A stretch of 29,904 nucleotides of DNA, taken from contig CAZUXB010000026.1 of the NCBI GenBank assembly GCA_964624555.1, positions 1 to 29,904 on the forward strand, read 5' to 3'. Position 1 is the stretch's first letter, and the number at the start of each line of letters is the position of its first letter. Below, in pieces: positions 14,474 to 22,739 of this stretch. The stretch is from SXRF01 sp964624555 (GTDB taxonomy: Bacteria; Pseudomonadota; Alphaproteobacteria; Rickettsiales; SXRF01). The notes under the pieces are model-generated. The model was not told the DNA's origin. It saw only the letters and a list, made by a program, of their open reading frames with translations, and did no database searches. The position numbers were made by a program, and so were the translations under genes.

Positions 14474-15268
14474 ATGAATAAAGCAGCAAACAGCAATAAA
14501 ATGTTCTGTTATTATCTTACGCTGGCGCTGCTTGTTTCATTGCAGATTGGCTATTGGTACAGGACCAAGGATATTACTCCTGATATGGGCATTGTTCCTA
14601 CTCCTCCCGGTAAGCAGGCGCTACACGCCCTGACTTTTGGTGATGACCAGTTCTATTTTCGCGTCCTTACTTTTAACCTGCAGAACGCTGGCGATACTTT
14701 TGGGCGGTCCACAGCCCTGCGTTATTATGATTTCAATAAACTCTACCAGTGGTTCAATTTGCTTGATGACTTAGACCATAGGTCGAATATGGTGCCCGCT
14801 ATGGCCACATATTACTTCTCACAGACGCAAAACACCGCCGATGTACGTTATGTGGTCGACTACCTCTACACCCACTCTACGCGCGATGTAGGGAAGAAAT
14901 GGTGGTGGTTGGTGCAGGCGATATATCTATCAATGCACAAGCTGGAAGATAAAGACCTTGCCCTTAAGGTTTCGCAGCCATTGGTAAATCCTGACGTTCC
15001 TGCCTGGGCGCAGCAGATGGCGGCAGTAGTGCGCGAAAAACGCGGAGAATTCGATGCGGCTTTGAAGGTAATGGAAACCATCAAGGACAACGCCAAAGAT
15101 ATCAAGGATATGGATCTTAAATACATGACCTATTTTATCACAGAACGCTTAAACAAGCTGGATAAGGTTGTGGAGAAGAAAAAGGTGCTTGAAGAGATAC
15201 AGCATACCTCACCAACCCCGGACCCTGTTAAAAACGAGGTTCCGGCAGGTGCTACGGATAAAAAATAA
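14474..15268 (+). CDS. Membrane-anchored helical (TPR-like) protein of the secretin operon
   Basis: 264 aa. An N-terminal hydrophobic segment (about 10-25, CYYLTLALLVSLQIGYWY) acts as an anchor or uncleaved signal. The rest is predicted helical with TPR-like pairs (STALRYYDFNKLYQWFNLLDDLD, KKWWWLVQAIYLSMHKLEDKDLAL, WAQQMAAVVREKRGEFDAALKVMETI). The C-terminal tail is charged and low in complexity. I do not recognise a named family. It starts one base after the ABC-2-like gene, so the two are translationally linked. A scaffold or assembly role for the secretin complex is plausible. It converges with parB with a 12-nt gap, and no terminator is evident. Confidence 0.72.
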   Translation: MNKAANSNKMFCYYLTLALLVSLQIGYWYRTKDITPDMGIVPTPPGKQALHALTFGDDQFYFRVLTFNLQNAGDTFGRSTALRYYDFNKLYQWFNLLDDLDHRSNMVPAMATYYFSQTQNTADVRYVVDYLYTHSTRDVGKKWWWLVQAIYLSMHKLEDKDLALKVSQPLVNPDVPAWAQQMAAVVREKRGEFDAALKVMETIKDNAKDIKDMDLKYMTYFITERLNKLDKVVEKKKVLEEIQHTSPTPDPVKNEVPAGATDKK

Positions 15269-15280
15269 CATTATTATCTG

Positions 15281-16225
15281 TCAAACACCATCGCCGAGTC
15301 TTCTTAATATCTCGTCAAGCTGGCTGAGTGAGCTATAGCTCAAGACTATCTCACCGCTTTGCCCGCGGTCATGGATAGCTACTTTCAAGCCAAGATTTTC
15401 GGAAAGTGTTTCCTCCAGCGCCAGAATGTCCGGGTCCCTGTTGGCAGGTTGTTGGTGGCCGTCCCCTGCCCGGTTTGGATTGTTGCCAGAGCGTGAATTA
15501 GCGCGTTTGGGGTTGCCTTGTACTTCGCGGCTGATATCTTCGGCCTGGCGCACTGAAAGCCCGCGGGCAACGATCTGTTTGGCAATTGCAACGGCATTGG
15601 GCAGGCCGATTAATGTGCGGGCGTGTCCCATGGTCAAATCACCTTTGTCGAGCATGATTTTGATTTCGTCAGGCAGCGAAAGGAGGCGTAATAAATTGGT
15701 AACGTGGCTACGACTTTTACCAACTATGCTGCCAAGCTCTTCCTGCGTGTAGTCGAATTCTTCGATGAGGCGCTGGTATCCGATAGCTTCTTCCAGCGGC
15801 AGAAGGTCCTGACGTTGTACGTTCTCCACCAGCGCCAGTTCAAGAGCCTGTTTATCGGTTATTTCACGGATAATGACCGGTACGCGGTTAAGCCCGGCGA
15901 GCTTTGCTGCGCGCCACCTTCTCTCCCCGGCGATTATCTCAAACCGGCCGGTCTGGGCTGCAGGGCGGACAATAATTGGCTGCATTATCCCGTTGCGGCG
16001 GATCGAATCTGCCAGCTCATCGAGGGCTTGTTCATTGAACTGTGTACGCGGTTGGTATTTGCCCGGTATCAGCTGTTCAATCACCAGCGAATCCACTCCG
16101 GAAGGGATGCCGCTGCCAGCTTTTGCCGGAGCGTTCACCGATGCTGGCGGGCTTTGCGTATAATTCTCGGAAATCAAAGCTGAGAGGCCTCTTCCCAGTC
16201 CCCGCGTAGTTGTTGTGGTAGTCAT
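15281..16225 (-). CDS. parB: Chromosome partition protein ParB (parS-binding CTPase)
   Basis: 314 aa. The N-terminal RGLGRGLSALI motif is the ParA-stimulating segment. The ParB/Srx nucleotide-binding domain includes QYQPRTQF-like PGKYQPRTQF, GERRWRAA (100-107) and ENVQRQDL (134-141), which hold the CTP and switch residues. The helix-turn-helix TQEELGSIVGKSRSHVTNLLRL (about 160-181) reads parS. A Ser/Asn/Arg-rich linker precedes a C-terminal dimerisation domain. ParB clamps load at parS, spread, and recruit SMC and ParA. It follows parA by 28 nt and lies about 1 kb from three parS-like sites. It is the last gene of the minus-strand run. Confidence 0.97.
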   Translation of the reverse strand: MTTTTTTRGLGRGLSALISENYTQSPPASVNAPAKAGSGIPSGVDSLVIEQLIPGKYQPRTQFNEQALDELADSIRRNGIMQPIIVRPAAQTGRFEIIAGERRWRAAKLAGLNRVPVIIREITDKQALELALVENVQRQDLLPLEEAIGYQRLIEEFDYTQEELGSIVGKSRSHVTNLLRLLSLPDEIKIMLDKGDLTMGHARTLIGLPNAVAIAKQIVARGLSVRQAEDISREVQGNPKRANSRSGNNPNRAGDGHQQPANRDPDILALEETLSENLGLKVAIHDRGQSGEIVLSYSSLSQLDEILRRLGDGV

Positions 16226-16253
16226 AAAACCTCCCGTATTTATGTGTTATGCG

Positions 16254-17090
16254 TTACGCAACTTCTAGTTCTTTTTCGCGGATATGCTCCCGCTTGAGTA
16301 ATTCACTGGCCAGTTGGATATAGGCTTTGGAACCGGCGCAATTCATATCATAAACCAGTGCTGGTTTGCCGTGTGATGGCGCTTCCGACATACGGATATT
16401 GCGTGGAATGACAGATTTATAAACGGTGGCACCAAAATAATCGCGCACGTCATTTTCAATTTGTTCGGTGAATTTATTACGGCGATCATACATTGTAAGT
16501 ACGATGCCCTGAATAGATAGTATAGGATTAAGGTTGTTTTTCACCAGTTCCACAGTTTTTACGAGATGGCTTAACCCCTCAAGCGCGTAAAATTCACATT
16601 GTAGCGGTATCAGAACTTCGTCAGCGGCAACTAAGGCGTTGATGGTGAGAAGCCCCAGTGACGGCGGGCAATCGATAAGTATATAGTCATAATCATTACC
16701 ACTATCAGTTAGGGCGTTTTTAAGGCGGAATTCGCGTTTTACCAGGCTCACCATTTCAATTTCTGCACCTGATAAATCAATCGTTGCGGTAACGATATGA
16801 AGCCCGGGAACAGCGCTTTTTTTGATAGCAGATGCCAATTCTATGTTATCCAAAACCAACTCGTAAGAGGTTATGTCGCGGTCATTCTGGTTGATACCAA
16901 GACCGGTGCTGGCGTTACCCTGCGGATCAAAATCTATCACCAGTACTTTTTTACCAACCGCCGCGAGAGCGGTTGCGAGATTGACTGTTGTGGTTGTTTT
17001 CCCAACCCCACCTTTTTGATTTACGATAGCAAAAATTCTTGATTTGTGTTCCAGATTATTTTTCTGTGAGTTTTTGTCTGACTTGACCAT
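16254..17090 (-). CDS. parA: Chromosome partition ATPase ParA (Soj)
   Basis: 278 aa. The deviant Walker A motif KGGVGKTTT is at residues 26-34 with the signature Lys, followed by DFDPQGNASTGLG and DCPPSLGLLTINAL. These are diagnostic of ParA/Soj ATPases that move ParB-parS complexes on the nucleoid. A basic N-terminal extension of about 17 residues (MVKSDKNSQKNNLEHKS) precedes the core. The chosen ATG at 17090 makes the gene overlap the rsmG 3' end by 35 bp. No other ATG lies before the core, so the overlap is probably real. The order rsmG-parA-parB is the standard alphaproteobacterial arrangement near the replication origin. Confidence 0.97.
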   Translation of the reverse strand: MVKSDKNSQKNNLEHKSRIFAIVNQKGGVGKTTTTVNLATALAAVGKKVLVIDFDPQGNASTGLGINQNDRDITSYELVLDNIELASAIKKSAVPGLHIVTATIDLSGAEIEMVSLVKREFRLKNALTDSGNDYDYILIDCPPSLGLLTINALVAADEVLIPLQCEFYALEGLSHLVKTVELVKNNLNPILSIQGIVLTMYDRRNKFTEQIENDVRDYFGATVYKSVIPRNIRMSEAPSHGKPALVYDMNCAGSKAYIQLASELLKREHIREKELEVA

Positions 17091-17712
17091 GGTGTCTCTT
17101 TCTTACTTTAGAAAGTTTTAGTATTACGCTCTGTAACCCAGCAATACTGGGCGTTACAGCCAGATCGTACTGCCAATTTTTCAGAGCGTCTTCATTCTCA
17201 ATACTATAATTTTTTCCTTTATGGAAGAGACAAATCGTTCCACGTGAAATATTTTCTGACAAAATATGTTCGCTAAGTTGTAATAATTTATCTAAGGAAG
17301 CGCAGGCACGTGAAATAACTATATCGACATCGCCGATTTTAGCTTCTTCGATACGGCAATTATGGATAGTGATTTTAGTTTCTGTTATTCTCGCCACCTC
17401 TTTTAAAAACGCTGTTTTTCTAGAGTCACTCTCGATTAGATGGATATTTTTATAGCCCATAATCGCCAGTGCCATCCCCGGGAAACCGGCCCCTGCTCCC
17501 AAATCGGCGATTATTTTTTCTTTGTCATCGATATATTTTACGAGTTGAAGGGAATCCAAAAAATGGCGGCTCCAGGAGTCATCTATAGTGTCATTACTAA
17601 CCAGATTTATTTTTGGTTGCCATTTAAGTAAGAGGTCATGGTAGAGTTTTAGACGTTCAAAAGTTCCATGTGAAACATAAATGTGTTCATTGAGTAGTTC
17701 AAAAGGTGTCAT
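17056..17712 (-). CDS. rsmG: 16S rRNA m7G527 methyltransferase RsmG (GidB)
   Basis: 218 aa. The SAM-binding motif DLGAGAGFPGMALAI is at about 70-84, preceded by the substrate-side WSRHFLDSLQL (47-57), and followed by ISRACASLDKLL and FHKGKN. It methylates N7 of G527 in the 16S rRNA 530 loop. It starts 18 nt after mnmG, and its ATG (17710-17712) lies 5 bp beyond the end of a family C palindrome. The gene is notably more AT-rich than most of the window. Two parS-like sites (17236-17251 and 17662-17677) lie inside it. Confidence 0.96.
   Translation of the reverse strand: MTPFELLNEHIYVSHGTFERLKLYHDLLLKWQPKINLVSNDTIDDSWSRHFLDSLQLVKYIDDKEKIIADLGAGAGFPGMALAIMGYKNIHLIESDSRKTAFLKEVARITETKITIHNCRIEEAKIGDVDIVISRACASLDKLLQLSEHILSENISRGTICLFHKGKNYSIENEDALKNWQYDLAVTPSIAGLQSVILKLSKVRKRHHGQVRQKLTEK
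17236..17251. promoter_or_regulatory. parS-like site 1 (within rsmG)
   Basis: CGTTCCACGTGAAATA matches 13 of 16 positions of the widely conserved parS consensus TGTTTCACGTGAAACA, with the CACGTG core intact. It is about 1 kb upstream of parB in the parAB-rsmG-mnmG block, the usual position for parS. Confidence 0.65.
17662..17677. promoter_or_regulatory. parS-like site 2 (within rsmG 5' end)
   Basis: AGTTCCATGTGAAACA matches 13 of 16 parS positions. One core base is changed (CATGTG for CACGTG), so binding may be weaker. Confidence 0.55.
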
Positions 17713-17717
17713 TTGCT

Positions 17718-17807
17718 GTCATCCCGTGGGTCACGAAGTGGCCGCACGGGATCTTTTAAACCCAACATCCAGATCCTGTGCTACGACTATGTCGTCCACA
17801 GGATGAC
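17718..17807. repeat. Palindromic element family C, copy 1 (3' end of mnmG)
   Basis: This 90-bp element has GTCATCC and GGATGAC termini and two internal hairpins. On the minus strand it reads GTCATCCTGTGG...ACAGGATC...GATCCCGTG...CACGGGATGAC. It is the same length as copy 2 at 27481-27570 and shares the inner block CACTTCGTGACCCAC. It encodes the last 25 residues and the stop codon of mnmG. Confidence 0.88.
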
Positions 17808-19653
17808 TTGATGATTTTTTGATATGGCCAATAAGGGTTATGACCGCCGCCGGTGTCATTCCCTGGATACGACTTGCTGCTCCTATATTATGAGGCTTGT
17901 GGAATTTCAATTTGTTCCTAATTTCAGTAGAAAGTGATGGCAGCAGATCATACTCAACCCAAGACGGTATAAGCATTTCCTCTTCTTTTTTAAATACTGC
18001 GATATCTTGCTCCTGTTTTTCCAGATAACCATCATAAAGAGCCTCAATTTCGATCTGCTCAACTATTTCTTTTGGTATTGTGTTCAGATCTGGCCATAGC
18101 TGACATATATCTGAGAAAGAAATATGGGGATAAGTCAATAATTCAAAAGCCGAACGGCGTACCCCATCGTGATTTAATGTTATATTTGATAGTTTTGCCT
18201 GATTAGGAGTTATATTTAGCTGTTTTAAGGTTTCACGTGAATCTTTGAGTAAATCAATTTTCGTTTCATAAGCCATCTTACGGGTGGAACCAACGCAACC
18301 TATATCAATTCCCTTTCCAGTTAAACGCAAATCGGCATTATCAGCCCTAAGTGAGAGTCTATATTCCGAACGTGAGGTGAACATACGGTATGGCTCACTG
18401 GTTCCGTAAGTGATGAGATCATCGATCATTACACCTATATAAGCATCTGATCTATCGATAATAAATGGTTCAGAGCCACCAGCTGACAAAGCTGCATTTA
18501 AACCTGCTACCAGCCCCTGCCCGCCCGCTTCTTCATACCCGGTGGTACCGTTAATCTGGCCGGCAAAATACAGTCCCCTCACCTTTTTTGTTTCCAATGT
18601 CGGTTTCAATTCGCGCGGGTCAACGAAATCATATTCAATGGCATAGCCGGGGCGGGTGATATGTACATTCTCCAGTCCGGGTATGGTTTTTATCATGTCA
18701 TGCTGGACATCTTCCGGTAGTGAAGTTGAGATTCCATTTGGATAAACTGTATCATCATCGAGCCCTTCTGGTTCCAGGAAAATCTGGTGGTTTTCACGGG
18801 CGGCAAAACGCACGACTTTATCTTCAATTGACGGACAATAACGTGGCCCGGTGCTTTCGATTTGTCCGGAATACATCGGCGCACGGTGAAGATTCGCACG
18901 GATAATTTCGTGGGTTTTCGGGTTGGTATGGGTAATAAAACAGGAAATTTGCGGAACCGTAACGCGTTCGGTTAAATAGGAAAACGGCGTTGGTGGCTTA
19001 TCCCCGGCCTGCTCTTCCAGTATCGACCAATTGATGGTTTTTCCATCCAACCGTGCCGGTGTCCCGGTTTTTAAGCGCCCAACATTAAAATTAAGCCTTT
19101 TCAAAGTGTTGGATAGACCTATAGAAGGTGCGTCCCCTACCCGTCCGGCGCGTATTTTGGTTTCGCCGATATGCATCAGGCCGTTTAAAAAAGTACCAGT
19201 AGTCAGTACAACTTTTGGTGCCTTTATGGTCTTTCCGGATGCCAGTACAACCCCCTGCACTTCGCTGCCATAGCCAATTACAAGGTCTTCAACTGCGTCT
19301 TCGATTATCTCCAGATTATCATATTCCGATAAAACCGATTGCATCGCCTGGCGGTATAATTTCCTATCGGCCTGTGCCCTGGGACCGCGGACAGCCGGGC
19401 CTTTGCTGGCGTTCAAAATTCGGTAATGGATCCCCGCCCGGTCGATGACTTTGCCCATCACGCCATCGAGCGCGTCTATCTCACGAACCAGCGTTCCCTT
19501 AGCAATTCCGCCGATCGCAGGGTTGCACGACATCTCGCCGATGGTGGCGAATTTATGGGTGATAAGTGCGGTTTTCGCCCCTACCCGCGCCGCGGCCGCA
19601 GCGGCTTCCGACCCAGCGTGGCCGCCGCCTATGATGATTACGTCAAAGTTCAT
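17731..19653 (-). CDS. mnmG: tRNA uridine-34 5-carboxymethylaminomethyl synthesis protein MnmG (GidA)
   Basis: 640 aa. The FAD-binding GGGHAGSEAA (9-18) and the MnmG signature GEMSCNPAIGGIAKG are present, followed by GPAVRGPRAQADR and AGQINGTTGYEEAGGQG, the second family signature. With MnmE it installs the cmnm5 group on the wobble U of several tRNAs. The normal end appears to be around GMTPAAVITLIGHIKK. The following SHPVDDIVVAQDLDVGFKR and its continuation to the stop (25 residues) come from a 90-bp family C palindrome. This should extend the helical C-terminal domain that contacts MnmE. The gene lies between mnmE and rsmG; a third parS-like site is inside it. Confidence 0.97.
   Translation of the reverse strand: MNFDVIIIGGGHAGSEAAAAAARVGAKTALITHKFATIGEMSCNPAIGGIAKGTLVREIDALDGVMGKVIDRAGIHYRILNASKGPAVRGPRAQADRKLYRQAMQSVLSEYDNLEIIEDAVEDLVIGYGSEVQGVVLASGKTIKAPKVVLTTGTFLNGLMHIGETKIRAGRVGDAPSIGLSNTLKRLNFNVGRLKTGTPARLDGKTINWSILEEQAGDKPPTPFSYLTERVTVPQISCFITHTNPKTHEIIRANLHRAPMYSGQIESTGPRYCPSIEDKVVRFAARENHQIFLEPEGLDDDTVYPNGISTSLPEDVQHDMIKTIPGLENVHITRPGYAIEYDFVDPRELKPTLETKKVRGLYFAGQINGTTGYEEAGGQGLVAGLNAALSAGGSEPFIIDRSDAYIGVMIDDLITYGTSEPYRMFTSRSEYRLSLRADNADLRLTGKGIDIGCVGSTRKMAYETKIDLLKDSRETLKQLNITPNQAKLSNITLNHDGVRRSAFELLTYPHISFSDICQLWPDLNTIPKEIVEQIEIEALYDGYLEKQEQDIAVFKKEEEMLIPSWVEYDLLPSLSTEIRNKLKFHKPHNIGAASRIQGMTPAAVITLIGHIKKSSSHPVDDIVVAQDLDVGFKRSRAATS
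18229..18244. promoter_or_regulatory. parS-like site 3 (within mnmG)
   Basis: GGTTTCACGTGAATCT matches 13 of 16 parS positions and keeps the uninterrupted GTTTCACGTGAA centre. Confidence 0.6.
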
Positions 19654-19673
19654 AAAGCCCTTATAATTACTGG

Positions 19674-19740
19674 ATCCCGGCCAATTCTTGTTTTTAATAA
19701 GGTGGGCCGGGATAACGGGAATCTAAGTGGCAGAGCCACT
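19674..19740. repeat. Intergenic palindromic sequence between mnmE and mnmG
   Basis: Arms ATCCCGGCC (19674-19682) and GGCCGGGAT (19705-19713) are exact reverse complements with a 22-bp loop. A second hairpin AGTGGC-AGA-GCCACT follows (19726-19740). The block fills most of the 98-bp gap between two co-directional genes and is similar in style to the GTCAT-ended repeats, though without their termini. It could attenuate or process the mnmE-mnmG message. Confidence 0.65.
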
Positions 19741-19751
19741 ATGATTTTCCC

Positions 19752-21071
19752 TCACTTCCCAATACAAAAATCTCTAAAGATGACGTCTAATACATCATCC
19801 AGTGCAATTTTTCCAGTGATTTTACCAATCGCCAGCGATGCCCGGCGCAGTTCTTCACAGGAAAGCTCCAGTGGTTTATCGCTAAGAGCCGCGGAAAGTA
19901 ACAGTTCCGCCTCGCTCAGCAAGGCGCGGTGACGGGCGCGGGTGACAAGCGTCGCACCCTCGCCCGCGAAAAATGCGGTAACTTTTTGTTCTATTAGGGA
20001 TAATAAGGTGTCGACCCCCTCGCCTGTCTTAGTAGATAAGCGGAGTGTAGAGTGTGGAGTTTGGAGTTTAGAAGTATCACATTTGGAGATGATTACGATG
20101 CTGTTATCATCAAGCAGTTCCTTTGTGTGCGCGTCCATTTCCGGGAGTTTGGAAGCGTCGAACAGAGCCAGTTTGATGTCGGCCTGCCCTGCCCGCGCCC
20201 GCGCCCGCCTTATGCCCTCCTCCTCAATTTCGTTATCCGACTCCCGCAGACCCGCGGTATCCATGAGGATCACCGGGTAACCGGCAATGTCCATCTGCAC
20301 CTCGATAACGTCGCGCGTGGTGCCGGCATGGTGGGAAACAATGGCTGCGTCACGCTTAGCCATCAGATTCAGCAAACTTGACTTGCCGGCGTTAGGCGCG
20401 CCGATTATGACGATGGATAAACCCTCACGCAATGCTTCGCCACGGCGATGGTCGGCCAGAGCTGCGGCGATAGTTTTTTGGAGGTTGATAATCGTCTGCC
20501 GCCATTCGGCCAGAACTGACTCAGGAATTTCTTCGTCCGGAAAATCGATATAGGCTTCAAGCAGCGCCAGGCACTTGATGGTTTTGTCGCGTATGTCGTT
20601 ATAGAACGCGCTCATGGCCCCAGCCATCTGGCGCATGGCCTGCGTCTTCTGGGCGTGGGTGCCGGCATCGATGAGATCGGCCAGACCCTCGGCCTGGGTC
20701 AAATCCAATTTCCCGTTTAAAAAGGCTCTGCGAGTGAATTCACCCGGTTCGGCGGGTGTGAGGCCGTCCAGACCCGAAAGCACGTCCAGAAGCTCGCGTA
20801 TGACGGCAAGGCTGCCATGCAAATGCAGCTCGACCACATCTTCGCCGGTGAAGCTATGGGGAGCTTTGAAGTAAAGGGCAAGGCCGTGGTCGATGACTGT
20901 GCCGGACGTGGGATGACGGATAACGGAATACTTGGCAAAATTTGGGGCAGGGCAGGGAGCGCCGGTGAGTTTTTCAAGGGCAGGGGCCGCGCCTTTTCCG
21001 GAGATACGGATGATGGCTACACCGGACTTGGCCGGGGCGGTGGCGAGGGCGAAGATGGTGCGGTTGGTCAT
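19752..21071 (-). CDS. mnmE: tRNA modification GTPase MnmE (TrmE)
   Basis: 439 aa. The N-terminal folate-binding domain (1-120) has FALATAPAKSGVAIIRISG and GEFTRRAFLNGKLDL. The helical domain is interrupted by the G domain with G1 GAPNAGKSS (224-232), G2 GTTRD (250-254) and G3 DTAGLRES (271-278). The C-terminal FCIGK carries the catalytic cysteine. The G4 position reads SKCD (329-332) instead of NKxD. Directly after it, residues about 334-343 (SKLQTPHSTL) are encoded by a 7-bp tandem array. It overlaps the ABC gene by 4 bp (ATGA). It works with MnmG, encoded next in the run, on wobble uridines. Confidence 0.96.
   Translation of the reverse strand: MTNRTIFALATAPAKSGVAIIRISGKGAAPALEKLTGAPCPAPNFAKYSVIRHPTSGTVIDHGLALYFKAPHSFTGEDVVELHLHGSLAVIRELLDVLSGLDGLTPAEPGEFTRRAFLNGKLDLTQAEGLADLIDAGTHAQKTQAMRQMAGAMSAFYNDIRDKTIKCLALLEAYIDFPDEEIPESVLAEWRQTIINLQKTIAAALADHRRGEALREGLSIVIIGAPNAGKSSLLNLMAKRDAAIVSHHAGTTRDVIEVQMDIAGYPVILMDTAGLRESDNEIEEEGIRRARARAGQADIKLALFDASKLPEMDAHTKELLDDNSIVIISKCDTSKLQTPHSTLRLSTKTGEGVDTLLSLIEQKVTAFFAGEGATLVTRARHRALLSEAELLLSAALSDKPLELSCEELRRASLAIGKITGKIALDDVLDVIFRDFCIGK
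20043..20070. repeat. 7-bp tandem array (4 units) inside mnmE
   Basis: Heptamers GAGTGTA, GAGTGTG, GAGTTTG, GAGTTTA follow one another on the plus strand; a degenerate fifth (GAAGTAT) may follow. Seven-base units change frame with each copy gained or lost, so this array could cause frameshifts in mnmE. Confidence 0.75.
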
Positions 21072-22615
21072 TTCAAATACGCCGCGTCAATGAGGGTTTT
21101 GGTGTATTCGTGCTCCGGCTTTTCAAAAATCGCTGCGGTCTTACCCGATTCGACGATTTTACCGGCGCGCATAACGATTAAGTCCTGCGCAATTGCGCGG
21201 ACTACACGCAGGTCGTGGCTGATGAACATATAACTCAGGCCGCGCTCTTTCTGGAAGGCTTTAAGGAGATCAATTATCTGGGATTGTACTGATAAATCAA
21301 GGGCTGAGGTCGGTTCATCGAGCACCACCAGCTTGGGCTGCAATATCATGGCACGGGCGATGGAGATGCGCTGGCGCTGGCCGCCGGAGAATTCATGGGG
21401 GTAACGGTCCTTTATCTCCGGCGAAAGACCGACATCGGTGAGTATCTTATCCACATCTTTCTCGCGCTCTTCTGCGCTTTTCTGCGGGTAATGTATTAAC
21501 ATTCCTTCCTCGATGATGTGGCGGATGCGCATGCGCGGATTGAGGCTGGAATAGGGGTCCTGAAACACCAGTTGCATCTGGGAGCGCAAGGGGCGGATAG
21601 CTTTGGCCCTAAATTCATCTATCCTATTGCCTAAGAACACTATTTTGCCATCGCTTTTGATTAAACGGAGCAGGGCGAAGCCGAGGGTGGTTTTGCCCGA
21701 TCCAGACTCGCCAACGATGCCCAGAGTGGACGATTCCGCCAACGTAATGGAGAGGTCGTCCACCGCCTTAACATACCCCGTGGTGCGTTTCAGTAATCCA
21801 GTCTTGATGGGGAAGTAAACCCGCAGATTTGCGCAGGCTAGAACCTCTTTTGCACCATCCGGGACGGGCAGGGGCAACCCCTTCGGTTCGGAGGCGAGGA
21901 GGCGTTTGGTATATTCATGTTTGGGGTTGGCAAAAATTTCTGCGACCGGGCCTTGCTCAACAATTTCACCCTTATACATCACCGCGACCCGGTCTGCCAT
22001 GCGCCGCACGAGGGTCAGGTCATGGGTGATAAACATCATCGCCATGCCCATGGATTTTTGCAGTTCTTTGAGTAGCTTCAGTATTTTAACCTGAATGGTA
22101 ACATCCACCGCCGTGGTCGGCTCATCGGCAATAAGCAGGTCGGGGTTGTTGGCGATGGCCATGGCGATCATCACCCGCTGGCGCTCTCCGCCGGAAAGTT
22201 CGTGCGGGTAGGCGTTCATTCGCTCTTTGAAGTGCGCGAGGCCGACCTGTTCGAGAAGTTCTGCTATGCGATTTTTATCGTCCTTTGCCAACATTTCACC
22301 GATCTGTTTGCCGATGGTATGGAGGGGGTTGAGGGCCGTCATCGGCTCCTGAAATATCATACTTATTTTTTTGCCGCGAAGGGCTTTGAAGGAGGCGGTA
22401 GTTTTTAGCTCCTCGCCGTCAAAGGCGATGCTGCCGCTAACATCTCCGCTGGCGGGTTGCAGGCCCATGACGCTTAGGGCGGTGAGCGATTTACCGGAAC
22501 CCGACTCGCCCACCACCGCCAGCATTTCGCCTTTTTCAATGGCAAAGGAAATATCGCGCAGTATCTGCGAATTGCCAAAGGAAAGGTTCAGATTGTTTAT
22601 GGATAAGAGTGACAT
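21068..22615 (-). CDS. yejF: Peptide-type ABC transporter, fused double ATP-binding protein
   Basis: 515 aa with two complete ABC domains of the dipeptide/oligopeptide class. Domain 1: Walker A GESGSGKS (36-43), signature LSGGERQ, Walker B LLIADEPTTAVD. Domain 2: Walker A GESGSGKT (302-309), signature FSGGQRQ (near 408-414), Walker B VVLDEPTSALD. The fusion and length match YejF, the ATPase of the YejABEF oligopeptide/microcin C importer. No permease or binding-protein gene is in the window, so the symbol is a family-level call. The start follows aat across a repeat-filled gap, and the stop overlaps mnmE. Confidence 0.9.
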   Translation of the reverse strand: MSLLSINNLNLSFGNSQILRDISFAIEKGEMLAVVGESGSGKSLTALSVMGLQPASGDVSGSIAFDGEELKTTASFKALRGKKISMIFQEPMTALNPLHTIGKQIGEMLAKDDKNRIAELLEQVGLAHFKERMNAYPHELSGGERQRVMIAMAIANNPDLLIADEPTTAVDVTIQVKILKLLKELQKSMGMAMMFITHDLTLVRRMADRVAVMYKGEIVEQGPVAEIFANPKHEYTKRLLASEPKGLPLPVPDGAKEVLACANLRVYFPIKTGLLKRTTGYVKAVDDLSITLAESSTLGIVGESGSGKTTLGFALLRLIKSDGKIVFLGNRIDEFRAKAIRPLRSQMQLVFQDPYSSLNPRMRIRHIIEEGMLIHYPQKSAEEREKDVDKILTDVGLSPEIKDRYPHEFSGGQRQRISIARAMILQPKLVVLDEPTSALDLSVQSQIIDLLKAFQKERGLSYMFISHDLRVVRAIAQDLIVMRAGKIVESGKTAAIFEKPEHEYTKTLIDAAYLK

Positions 22616-22663
22616 AATCCATAGGGATTTATCATTTTTATTCGATGTATGATAGTTGTTTTT

Positions 22664-22737
22664 GTCATTCCTGCGTAGGCAGGAATCTCTCTTTCCCCGC
22701 TCTATGTCCCAGAGATTGCCGCCTTCGCGGGAATGAC
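22664..22737. repeat. GTCAT-ended palindromic element family D, copy 1 (aat/yejF gap)
   Basis: This 74-bp element begins GTCATTCCTGCG and ends CGCGGGAATGAC. Internal parts GCGTAGGC and CCGCCTTCGCGGG form small hairpins. It ends 2 bp before the aat stop codon (minus strand). Confidence 0.8.
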
Positions 22738-22739
22738 TA

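Noticed and set aside
17302..17317. Fourth CACGTG-containing site as parS
   Set aside because: The left flank (GCAGG) does not match parS; only the core and part of the right arm agree.
19426..19932. Open frame of 168 codons on the plus strand across the mnmG start and mnmE end
   Set aside because: It is antisense to conserved MnmG and MnmE sequence, runs through a palindromic repeat, and has no recognisable features.
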